Shown in pieces: positions 1 through 6,143 of a DNA stretch of 6,458 nt (position 1 is the stretch's first letter; each line of letters opens with the position of its first letter). The stretch is from NCBI GenBank assembly GCA_902765035.1, contig CACWYF010000078.1, positions 1-6,458 on the forward strand. The letters are read 5' to 3'. The notes under the pieces are model-generated. The model saw only the letters and a program-made list of their open reading frames with translations, was not told the DNA's origin and ran no database searches. The position numbers were made by a program, and so were the translations under genes. This DNA is from an uncultured Eubacteriales bacterium (GTDB lineage Bacteria; Bacillota; Clostridia; Peptostreptococcales; Anaerovoracaceae).

Positions 1-1982
1 CTGCAGCCATAGAATACTTTGCCTGACTTTCTGCCTCTCTTCTCCACGATCTCCTTGCCGCACTTAGGGCACATGATACCCGTGGACTTGATTATAGGCT
101 TGGTGTTCTTACACTCAGGATATCCTGTACATGCGAGGAAGTTTCCGAATCTGCCTTCCTTGATAGCCATAGGGCGTCCGCAGAGTTCGCACACCTCATC
201 AGAGAGGACGACTTCCTTTTCGATCCTCTCAACTTCCTCATCAGCTCTCTTCAGCTCTTCACTGAATCCCTTATAGAAGTCTGCGATGATGCTCTTCCAG
301 TCTGCATCTCCCAGCTCTATGCTGTCGAGCTTGTCCTCCATCTCACCGGTGAACTGTACGTCAACTATATCCGAGAAGTAGTCCTGAAGGATACCGATGA
401 CATCGAATCCGAGCTTGGTAGGCTGCAGGCTCTTCTTGACCCTCTTCACATACCTTCTTGTTATCAGTACTGAAATGATCGAAGCATAAGTACTCGGCCT
501 GCCGATATTCTTATCTTCCATTTCCTTGACAAGACTTGCCTCAGTGTATCTTGCAGGCGGCTGAGTGAACTTCTGCTCTGTAATGAGCTTCTTAAGATCG
601 AGAACATCACCCTCACTGATCTCAGGTACCGTAACTTCACTGTCTCCGGCCTGGCTCTTGTATACTTTGAGCCAGCCATCAAAGGTCATTCTTGAGCCGT
701 TAGCCTTGAATTCATACTTTCCGTTCTCAATATCTACAGATACTGTATCATATTTTGCTGCTGCCATCTGTGAGGCAACGAATCTCCTCCAGATAAGGTC
801 ATACAGCTTGTACTGTTCAGCAGTCAGAGATTCCTTGATCATGTCAGGTTCAAGGCTTATATCCGAAGGTCTTATAGCCTCGTGTGCATCCTGCATTGCC
901 TTGTTCCTGTTGGCATAGTGGTTATTGGCTGTATACTCTTCTCCGTATTTCTCACGGATGAAGCCCCTGGCCATTCCTCTCGCCTGATCGGAAACTCTGA
1001 CTGAGTCTGTTCTGATGTATGTGATGAGACCTCTTGCTCCGATGCCCTTGAGAGTTACGCCCTCGTAGAGCTGCTGAGCTATCTGCATGGTCCTTGCTGT
1101 CTGGAATCCGAGCCTTATCGAAGCTTCCTGCTGCAGGCTTGAAGTAGTGAAAGGTGCATATGGCTTAGTCTGCCTCTTGCCTTCCTTGATCGTCTTTACG
1201 ATATATCTGCCGCCTTCAAGCTCAACCTTTATCTTTTCAGTCTGCTCTGCCGATGTGACCTTGGCCTTCTTTCCGCTGATCTTACTCAGCTCCGCTATGA
1301 ACTTTTTACCAAAATCAGCTGCAATATACCAGTACTCCTCCGGTATGAATGCATTGATCTCGTTCTCTCTGTCACAGATGAGCTTGAGAGCAGCTGACTG
1401 CACTCTTCCTCCGGAAAGGCCTCTGGATACCTTCTTCCACAGAAGCGGGCTTATCTGATAGCCTACGAGTCTGTCGAGAACTCTCCTTGCCTGCTGCGCA
1501 TCTACAAGAGCGAGGTCTATAGGCTTAGGATCCTTGATCGCTTCCTGAACAGTCTGCTTGTTGATCTCGTTGAACATTACTCTGCAGTCTGCATTCTCAT
1601 CGAGTCCGAGCAGATACGCAAGATGCCAGGATATAGCCTCTCCTTCACGGTCAGGGTCGGTAGCGAGAAGGACGTTCTTAGCGGACTGTGCTTCCTTCTT
1701 GAGATCCTTGATTGTCTGTGCTTTGCCTCTTATGTTTATATACTCAGGCTCAAAATTGTTCTCCACATCAACGCCGAGTCTGCTCTTAGGCAGATCTCTC
1801 ACGTGTCCGACGGAAGCCATTACTTTATACTTCGAGCCGAGGTATTTGCTTATGATCTTAGCCTTCGAAGGAGACTCTACAACGAGGAGCGTCTTGTCCG
1901 GTGCTTTCTTCTTTGTTGTCTTTTTTGTAGTCTTCTTCGCGGCCGTTTTCTTTGCAGTTGTCTTAGTAGCTGCTGTTGCCAT
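1..1982 (-). CDS. topA: DNA topoisomerase I (type IA), 3' end cut by window
   Basis: Relaxes negatively supercoiled DNA by cutting one strand through a 5'-phosphotyrosine link, in the cytoplasm on the nucleoid. Of the gene, 660 whole codons are present. The TOPRIM fold is visible as LLVVESPSKAK (Glu36) and ATDPDREGEA (Asp109, Asp111), which bind Mg2+. The catalytic tyrosine is Tyr322 in GLITYIRTDS. A first C-terminal zinc ribbon has Cys598, Cys601, Cys618 and Cys624. A second begins with Cys638, Cys641 and Cys660, and its fourth cysteine lies beyond the window. Family members are usually near 700 residues, so roughly 30-50 are missing. The ATG at 1982 is preceded by AAGGAAG (1991-1997) at 8 bases. 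Residues 2-30 form an unusual Lys/Thr/Ala tail before the TOPRIM domain. It is the last visible gene of the yraN-yifB-dprA cluster. The 86-base gap before it allows a promoter of its own, but I see only a weak one. The identification is secure. Confidence 0.97.
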   Translation of the reverse strand, partial: MATAATKTTAKKTAAKKTTKKTTKKKAPDKTLLVVESPSKAKIISKYLGSKYKVMASVGHVRDLPKSRLGVDVENNFEPEYINIRGKAQTIKDLKKEAQSAKNVLLATDPDREGEAISWHLAYLLGLDENADCRVMFNEINKQTVQEAIKDPKPIDLALVDAQQARRVLDRLVGYQISPLLWKKVSRGLSGGRVQSAALKLICDRENEINAFIPEEYWYIAADFGKKFIAELSKISGKKAKVTSAEQTEKIKVELEGGRYIVKTIKEGKRQTKPYAPFTTSSLQQEASIRLGFQTARTMQIAQQLYEGVTLKGIGARGLITYIRTDSVRVSDQARGMARGFIREKYGEEYTANNHYANRNKAMQDAHEAIRPSDISLEPDMIKESLTAEQYKLYDLIWRRFVASQMAAAKYDTVSVDIENGKYEFKANGSRMTFDGWLKVYKSQAGDSEVTVPEISEGDVLDLKKLITEQKFTQPPARYTEASLVKEMEDKNIGRPSTYASIISVLITRRYVKRVKKSLQPTKLGFDVIGILQDYFSDIVDVQFTGEMEDKLDSIELGDADWKSIIADFYKGFSEELKRADEEVERIEKEVVLSDEVCELCGRPMAIKEGRFGNFLACTGYPECKNTKPIIKSTGIMCPKCGKEIVEKRGRKSGKVFYGC

Positions 1983-2068
1983 AAATGTTTCTTCCTTATA
2001 TATATGTAAAATGTCTTTCGGGAAAATACTTTACTATCCTGTGTATCATTTTGCAAGAAAATTTTTCT

Positions 2069-2935
2069 TCACGCAATATATACTTTGCCTGCATACGTAC
2101 TGAAGATACCTTTGATTTCCATGACCGTGACCAGCGCATTCAGTGATCCGGCGCTCATCCCTGTGTCCTTTGCCAGCCTGTCAAGAGGAGCTCCGTTGTA
2201 CCTGGCTGCAGCATCATAAACACGTCTTTCATCCTCTCCAAGCTGCCTGACCGGATCACTCGTCAGACCGGGATCTATCCCGATGTGCCTTATAAGATCA
2301 TCTATGACCACGAGAGGAAAAGCGCCGTCTCTTATGAGAAGATTACACCCGATGCTGAACTGGCTATTGATGTTGCCGGGGACTGCATATACCGGCCTTC
2401 CCTGCTCCATAGCATGCTGTGCTGTTATAAGAGAGCCGCTGTTGACATTGGCTTCAATTACTGCTGTGCATTTACTCAGCCCGCTTATGATCCGGTTCCG
2501 CCTCGGGTACTTGTACTTCTCTGCAGGTTCATCAGGCTCATACTCGCTGAGAACAAGCCCGCCGTTCTCCAGCCCCCTCATCATCAGATTATAGTTCCTC
2601 TTAGGCGCCATCCTGTGTATGCCGCTCGCCAGCACCCCTATGACTCTTCCGCCCGCATCAATAGCCCCTTCGTGAGCGAATGCATCTATTCCGTATGCCA
2701 GGCCTGATACTACCGGCACCCCGCACTCACCCAGTCTCCGTCCTACCATCTCTGCGACTGTTTTGCCGTACAGAGTATACTTGCGTGAACCTACCACAGA
2801 TACTGACATCTCATTCAGAAGAGATATGTCGCCCGCACAGTATAACTGCTGAGGCGGATCCGGTATGTCTCTCAGCCAGTCAGGATACTCCTGTGAATTA
2901 ATATCTATCCTGCTGATATCATAATTGGTCCTCAT
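2069..2935 (-). CDS. dprA: DNA-processing protein DprA (Smf)
   Basis: Binds incoming single-stranded DNA during natural transformation and loads RecA onto it. It is also widely kept in bacteria not known to be competent. The 288-residue product has the DprA Rossmann-like fold: VVGSRK at 47-52, SGLAYGID at 77-84, YPRRNRIISGLS at 143-154, SGSLITA at 166-172 and AVPGNINSQFSIGCN at 184-198. A C-terminal winged-helix (DML1-like) segment lies at about 230-288. A separate N-terminal HhH/SAM domain, present in many longer relatives, is absent; the product is close to the roughly 300-residue Bacillus form. An in-frame GTG at 2944 would extend it by three residues, but that codon lies inside the Shine-Dalgarno AGGTGG (2941-2946). 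The ATG at 2935, 5 bases downstream of this site, is therefore preferred. The gene starts 24 bases after the yifB stop and is probably co-transcribed. Confidence 0.95.
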   Translation of the reverse strand: MRTNYDISRIDINSQEYPDWLRDIPDPPQQLYCAGDISLLNEMSVSVVGSRKYTLYGKTVAEMVGRRLGECGVPVVSGLAYGIDAFAHEGAIDAGGRVIGVLASGIHRMAPKRNYNLMMRGLENGGLVLSEYEPDEPAEKYKYPRRNRIISGLSKCTAVIEANVNSGSLITAQHAMEQGRPVYAVPGNINSQFSIGCNLLIRDGAFPLVVIDDLIRHIGIDPGLTSDPVRQLGEDERRVYDAAARYNGAPLDRLAKDTGMSAGSLNALVTVMEIKGIFSTYAGKVYIA

Positions 2936-2940
2936 GTTTT

Positions 2941-2946
2941 CCACCT
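2941..2946 (-). promoter_or_regulatory. Shine-Dalgarno site that sets the dprA start
   Basis: AGGTGG on the minus strand lies 5 bases before the ATG at 2935. It contains the alternative GTG codon (2942-2944), which therefore cannot be a usual start. Confidence 0.75.
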
Positions 2947-2959
2947 GTTGAATTAGTAT

Positions 2960-4516
2960 TCACTCATTTACCTGATCGAACATCCTGTAACTTAAGGCCT
3001 CTGCAAGATGCTCTTCATGTATTTCTTTGCTGCATGCTAGATCAGCAATAGTCCTGGCAACCTTCAGGGTCTTCTTGTATGACCTTGGTGTCATCTTAAG
3101 AGCATCATAAGCCCTCTTCATGAACTTCTCCTCAGCTGGTCCCAGCGCGCAGTATATATCTATCTCACTTTCAGACATGTCAGCGTTGTACCTTAGCCTG
3201 CCATTTGACTGAGCAAATGCTATCGCATTCATTACACTGCTTCTGATAAAGCCGGAACCTGTATCACTTTTGTCATTCAGTTGAGATGAACTGCTTTCTC
3301 TGAGATCTTCGAACTCCACCTTTTCCATGCTGATGCGCATATCTATCCTGTCCATCATCGGACCGCTGAGCTTCTTTCTGTAGCGCTCAAGCTGTGCTTC
3401 CGAACACTTGCACATTCTTTTGCTGTCACCGAAGTATCCGCAGGGACAGGGATTGGCCGCCATCACCAGCTGGAAATTGCAGGGAAAGACATAGCTGTCC
3501 CCCTTTCTGAAATGGACTATCTTCTTTTCCTCTATAGGCGTCCTCAGAGCTTCAATAGTATTCGTGTCGTATTCACAGACCTCATCCATGAAGAGTACAC
3601 CGTTATGTGCAAGAGTGATTTCTCCGGGCACAGGTATGCTGCCGCCTCCTATCAGCCCTGCTCTCCCTATAGTGCAGTGCGGATTCCTGAAAGGCCTTGT
3701 CAGCAGTTCCTTATGCGCCCGCGTCTTGCCTGCAGCTGAATATATAACCGCAGACTCTAAGCACTCCTTTTCTGTCATCGGCGGCATTATGCCCGGAAGC
3801 CTGCTTGCCAGCATCGTCTTGCCGCACCCCGGGCTTCCTACCATCAGGATGCCATGTCTCCCTGCCACTGCTATAGTAAGCGCTCTCTTGGCGTTTTCCT
3901 GTCCCTTTATATCAGCAAAGTCCCCGGCAGGCTGAGCGGCGCATGCCTGTGCTTCACTTACAACACCGTCCTCATCGACAGCTATGCTGATGCTTTCTGC
4001 GTTTCCTCCGCCGTTTATTCTCTCGATGCATTCGGCAAGACTTCTCACAGGATATATTTCCATTCCGCTAACAAGAGAGGCTTCCGCTGCATTCTCTGCA
4101 GGTATTATCACCTTTCTGATCCCTGCATCTCTCATGCATATGATCATGGGCAGCACGCCAGTCACTCCTAGCACGCGTCCTTCAAGGGACAGCTCACCGA
4201 TGATACCGTATTCCCATGCTTTGACCGCATCGATATACGCACACGAGGCCAGTACCCCGGCCGCGATAGGCAGGTCCAGACCGCTGCCGTTCTTACGAAG
4301 ACTCGCCGGTGTCAGACTGACCGTTATCCTGCCGCGCGGATACTCAAGATCAGAGTTCAGTATCGCGCTCTTGATCCTCTCCCTCGACTCCATGACCATC
4401 GGTGAAGCCAGCCCGACTATGTATATCCCCGGCAGGCCTCTTGCAATGTCCGTTTCAACAAATACTTCTGCCCCCTCAACGCCCCTGCATACCGCTGTAT
4501 GAATCCTGCTGAACAT
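2960..4516 (-). CDS. comM: YifB/ComM family Mg-chelatase-like AAA+ ATPase
   Basis: A hexameric AAA+ motor of the Mg-chelatase subunit ChlI-like group. The ComM member in gammaproteobacteria is a branch-migration helicase acting in natural transformation; for Firmicutes members that role is inferred. The 518-residue protein is full length. An N-terminal Lon-protease-like (ChlI) domain covers about 15-165, with VGLASPMVMESRERIKSA at 34-51 and GLDLPIAAGVLA at 79-90. The Walker A loop is GSPGCGKT (227-234) and Walker B is GVLFMDE (306-312). The family block with LIGGG and PGEITLAH lies at 288-304. A cysteine cluster typical of the family has Cys357, Cys359, Cys369 and Cys371. It is followed by SGPMMDRID (384-392) and a C-terminal helical domain to 518. 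The ATG is preceded by AGGAGG at 5 bases (4522-4527), and this site overlaps the yraN stop. The spacing to yraN is 9 bases, so translation is probably coupled. B. subtilis-type names use yifB for this family. Confidence 0.94.
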   Translation of the reverse strand: MFSRIHTAVCRGVEGAEVFVETDIARGLPGIYIVGLASPMVMESRERIKSAILNSDLEYPRGRITVSLTPASLRKNGSGLDLPIAAGVLASCAYIDAVKAWEYGIIGELSLEGRVLGVTGVLPMIICMRDAGIRKVIIPAENAAEASLVSGMEIYPVRSLAECIERINGGGNAESISIAVDEDGVVSEAQACAAQPAGDFADIKGQENAKRALTIAVAGRHGILMVGSPGCGKTMLASRLPGIMPPMTEKECLESAVIYSAAGKTRAHKELLTRPFRNPHCTIGRAGLIGGGSIPVPGEITLAHNGVLFMDEVCEYDTNTIEALRTPIEEKKIVHFRKGDSYVFPCNFQLVMAANPCPCGYFGDSKRMCKCSEAQLERYRKKLSGPMMDRIDMRISMEKVEFEDLRESSSSQLNDKSDTGSGFIRSSVMNAIAFAQSNGRLRYNADMSESEIDIYCALGPAEEKFMKRAYDALKMTPRSYKKTLKVARTIADLACSKEIHEEHLAEALSYRMFDQVNE

Positions 4517-4525
4517 GGCTTCCTC

Positions 4526-4861
4526 CTATACGCAATCCTCAATAAGGTTAAAAGTAACCTCTGCAACATCGATGGAGTATGCCCTCCACATAAGTCGCCT
4601 CCTGGCCATGTATATCTCAGCCGAGCGCCTTATCGTGTTCTGCTTTTCCTCTGTGACAGCATCAGCCGGGTATCCGTACTCATCGCTCGTTCTTGTCTTG
4701 ACCTCAATAAAGTGGACGACCCCATCCCTTGCAGCGATGATATCTATCTCTCCTATTCTTGTGCGGTAGTTTCTCTCGAGTATCATGTATCCTTCATCCT
4801 CAAGGATCTTAGCAGCGAATTCCTCGCCGGCATTTCCCACCATTTTGCAGTATCTTCTCAT
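4526..4861 (-). CDS. yraN: YraN family protein (UPF0102), predicted nuclease fold
   Basis: A 111-residue protein of the YraN/UPF0102 family, which has a restriction-endonuclease-like PD-(D/E)xK fold related to Holliday-junction resolvases. Its biological role and substrate are not established. The visible core is GNAGEEFAAKILEDEGY (9-25), then ERNYRTRIGEID (29-40, candidate catalytic Asp40) and FIEVKTR (51-57, Glu53 and Lys55), so the expected acidic and lysine residues are intact. The C-terminal SIDVAEV (96-102) matches the usual family ending. A GTG at 4873 is in frame but falls inside the ribosome-binding site GGAGGTGA. The ATG at 4861, 8 bases after that site, is the better start. A second internal Met (residue 7) is possible, although no equally good site precedes it. 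It is the first clear gene of the minus-strand cluster and sits directly before yifB, as in many Firmicutes. Confidence 0.92.
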   Translation of the reverse strand: MRRYCKMVGNAGEEFAAKILEDEGYMILERNYRTRIGEIDIIAARDGVVHFIEVKTRTSDEYGYPADAVTEEKQNTIRRSAEIYMARRRLMWRAYSIDVAEVTFNLIEDCV

Positions 4862-4869
4862 AACCCATG

Positions 4870-4877
4870 TCACCTCC
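4870..4877 (-). promoter_or_regulatory. Shine-Dalgarno site that sets the yraN start
   Basis: GGAGGTGA on the minus strand is a near-perfect match to the 16S rRNA 3' end. It lies 8 bases before the ATG at 4861. The GTG at 4873-4871 is within it. Another ATG at 4868-4866 is out of frame with yraN and too close to the site. Confidence 0.75.
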
Positions 4878-4898
4878 GACTCAGATATCTGTATTTAC

Positions 4899-4988
4899 TT
4901 ACATCCTCAGGTCCCTTTCTCCATCGGGTACGTAATGGTAGCATCCATCTGAAAAACTGTCGAACATAATAATCACGGATTCCGACAT
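4899..4988 (-). CDS. Possible 29-residue small protein or leader peptide ahead of yraN
   Basis: A minus-strand ORF of 29 codons plus TAA, with ATG at 4988-4986. It is preceded by AAGGTGG (4994-5000) at an ideal 5-base spacing. The product starts MSESVIIMFDSFSDG and ends VPDGERDLRM. It is acidic overall, with one cysteine (residue 16) and two tyrosines, and no membrane segment or signal peptide. I do not recognise the family. It lies between the HAD terminator and yraN, on the same strand as the cluster, ending 37 bases before the yraN ATG. It could be a real microprotein, a leader peptide tuning yraN-yifB expression, the remnant of a lost gene, or chance. Against it, a candidate promoter (4935-4963) lies inside it, which would make the ORF non-coding if that is the true operon start. 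Confidence 0.35.
   Translation of the reverse strand: MSESVIIMFDSFSDGCYHYVPDGERDLRM
4935..4963 (-). promoter_or_regulatory. Candidate extended -10 promoter for the yraN cluster
   Basis: On the minus strand, TCGACA (4963-4958) is followed after 17 bases by TACCAT (4940-4935), with a TGn extended -10 element directly before it (4943-4941). The boxes match the sigma-A consensus at 5/6 and 4/6 positions. Transcription would start near 4928, giving a leader of about 67 bases before yraN. The call rests only on motif matching. Confidence 0.3.
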
Positions 4989-5010
4989 AAATTCCACCTT
5001 TGTAAAAAAG

Positions 5011-5060
5011 TGCAAAACAAAACAGCGGTTATCCGCAGTATGTCGCAGAAAACCGCCGTT
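5011..5060 (-). terminator. Intrinsic terminator of the HAD phosphatase gene
   Basis: On the minus strand, AACGGCGGTT (5060-5051) pairs with AACCGCTGTT (5030-5021) over 10 positions with a single G-U pair and a 20-base loop. It is followed by the T-rich tract TTGTTTTGCA (5020-5011). A shorter alternative hairpin, GCGG-ATAA-CCGC (5036-5025), sits against the same tract. It lies 28 bases past the stop codon of the HAD gene and separates that gene from the yraN cluster. The T-run is interrupted by one G, so termination may be incomplete. Confidence 0.6.
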
Positions 5061-5088
5061 AACAGCCTTATTAAACCGTCAGTCTCAT

Positions 5089-5916
5089 TCAGTCACAGAG
5101 CACGAATTTCTCTATAGCCTTAGCTACTCCGTCCTCATCATTGGATGCCGTTACATAGTCCGCATGGTCCTTGGTGCCGCCCCATGCATTGCCCATGGCG
5201 ACTCCGAGACCGGCATATTCTATCATGCCTATGTCGTTAGGAGCATCTCCGCAGCACATGAGTTCTGAGCGGTCTACCCCGAGCATCCTGGTCAGCTCCT
5301 CAAGAGCATCCTTCTTGCTCGTCTTCGGTCCGCCGATCTCAAGATTGTTAGGGAAAGATGAAGTGATATTGGCTTCAGGTATAGCTTCTATCTCTGCACG
5401 TGCTGCTTCAAGCATTTCTACAGTCCTGAAGCTGAAGTTCACATTTTCTATCCTGTCAGCATTCTCGAGCATGACCTCAACGAGATTCTTAAGAGGCTTG
5501 CGGCTCCACAGGAGATACTCAGCACTTCTGTACTCGCAGCCGTATTTCTTTATCTGCTCATAGAAGTCATAGTCCATGTAAGCCTGGCCATCGTAGAAGA
5601 GTTCGAGCTGCACATCCATCTTTTCAGCCAGCTCAGCTATCCTCTTTATAGCTGCTTCGGACAGAAAAGAGTCAAATACCGACTCGCCTGTCTTTATATA
5701 GTTGATATGCGCACCATTGGACGTGATCGCATATTCGATCCACGGGATCTCAGTAACGTTCTCAGGAAGCGATGTGAAAGGTCTTCCTGTAGACACTACG
5801 ATGTGCACACCCTTTTCAGCAGCCTTTCTGAAAGCCTCAAGCGTTCCCGGCGTTATTTCTCTTTTGCTGTTCAGCGCAGTTCCGTCAAGATCCAGCGCTA
5901 CCATCTTTATACTCAT
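5089..5916 (-). CDS. Cof-type HAD-IIB family phosphatase
   Basis: A cytoplasmic Mg2+-dependent phosphatase of the haloacid dehalogenase superfamily, Cof/YidA-like subgroup IIB, which dephosphorylates small sugar phosphates or related metabolites. The substrate cannot be told from sequence. The 275 residues are full length for the group. Motif I is DLDGT (9-13), with nucleophile Asp9 and acid/base Asp11. Motif II is VVSTGR (40-45, Thr43). Motif III is the lysine in TSKKDAL (Lys201), and motif IV is GDAPNDIGM (223-231, Asp224 and Asp228). The IIB cap domain lies between motifs II and III, at about 85-195. All catalytic residues are present. The ATG at 5916 follows AGAGGAG (5924-5930) at 7 bases; Met5 is a less likely start. 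The gene stands alone, with a terminator behind it and a divergent trkA upstream. Confidence 0.95.
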   Translation of the reverse strand: MSIKMVALDLDGTALNSKREITPGTLEAFRKAAEKGVHIVVSTGRPFTSLPENVTEIPWIEYAITSNGAHINYIKTGESVFDSFLSEAAIKRIAELAEKMDVQLELFYDGQAYMDYDFYEQIKKYGCEYRSAEYLLWSRKPLKNLVEVMLENADRIENVNFSFRTVEMLEAARAEIEAIPEANITSSFPNNLEIGGPKTSKKDALEELTRMLGVDRSELMCCGDAPNDIGMIEYAGLGVAMGNAWGGTKDHADYVTASNDEDGVAKAIEKFVLCD

Positions 5917-5935
5917 ATTACCGCTCCTCTAAATA

Positions 5936-5962
5936 TGACAAAGAGAACCGTCCCCATTGTCA
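5936..5962 (-). repeat. Hairpin element with GGGGACGGTTCTC core in the HAD leader
   Basis: A 27-base element bounded by TGACAA (5936-5941) and TTGTCA (5957-5962), a perfect 6-base inverted repeat. On the minus strand the interior GGGGA (5955-5951) pairs with TTCTC (5947-5943) using two G-U pairs, around a CGG loop and one U-U mismatch. The whole element can therefore fold as a single RNA hairpin. From general knowledge, the string GGGGACGGTTCTC flanked by TTGTCA/TGACAA is a recurrent dispersed motif in clostridial and other genomes, probably REP-like and linked to IS200-type (RAYT) transposases. That link is recalled, not shown here, and only one copy is in the window. It ends 5 bases from the HAD ribosome-binding site. 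Confidence 0.5.
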
Positions 5963-6007
5963 CATTGTTAATTAGGAATCATATTGACCATGAATCTACG
6001 AATTTGA

Positions 6008-6036
6008 TTGAAAATCGTGAATCATAGTATTACAAT
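6008..6036 (+). promoter_or_regulatory. Candidate sigma-A promoter for trkA
   Basis: TTGAAA (6008-6013) and TACAAT (6031-6036) are separated by 17 bases. Each matches the consensus at 5 of 6 positions. The predicted start is near 6043, giving a leader of about 100 bases before the trkA ATG. The leader contains a short inverted repeat TGCAT-CATT-ATGCA (6044-6057) and no riboswitch class that I recognise. Confidence 0.5.
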
Positions 6037-6071
6037 CTGTGGGTGCATCATTATGCATACCAGCATTGCAG

Positions 6072-6100
6072 ATTATATATCTCATAAACGGATATTGCAA
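6072..6100 (-). promoter_or_regulatory. Candidate sigma-A promoter for the HAD phosphatase gene
   Basis: On the minus strand, TTGCAA (6100-6095) is followed after exactly 17 bases by a perfect TATAAT (6077-6072). The -35 box matches at 4 of 6. The predicted start is near 6065, leaving a leader of about 150 bases that contains the hairpin element at 5936-5962. Confidence 0.5.
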
Positions 6101-6143
6101 ATAAACCAGACGTAGTTGTATATAACCAAACGGAGAAACGATC

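Noticed and set aside
2028..2056. Possible topA promoter on the minus strand, TTGCAA-17-TAAAGT
   Set aside because: Each box matches the consensus at only 4 of 6 positions, with no extended -10. In an AT-rich 86-base gap this is weak, and readthrough from dprA explains topA expression equally well.
2055..2069. A/T-only style palindrome AAGAAAA-T-TTTTCTT at the dprA stop codon, considered as a terminator
   Set aside because: The stem is nearly all A-T and has no G/C core. It is more likely compositional, and topA continues on the same strand.
1558..2103. Plus-strand ORF with a strongly hydrophobic FFVVFFAAVFF-like stretch, resembling a membrane protein
   Set aside because: It is the antisense reading of the lysine-rich AAG/AAA codons at the start of topA. 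It has no ribosome-binding site and no family match that I recognise.
2283..2901. Several plus-strand ORFs opposite dprA and further ones opposite yifB and the HAD gene
   Set aside because: They overlap well-conserved minus-strand genes over their full length and have no recognisable domains or start signals.
6119..6124. Alternative trkA -10 box TATATA with TTGCAA 18 bases upstream
   Set aside because: Transcription would begin near 6131, right at the CGGAG ribosome-binding site, leaving almost no leader. The promoter at 6008-6036 matches better.
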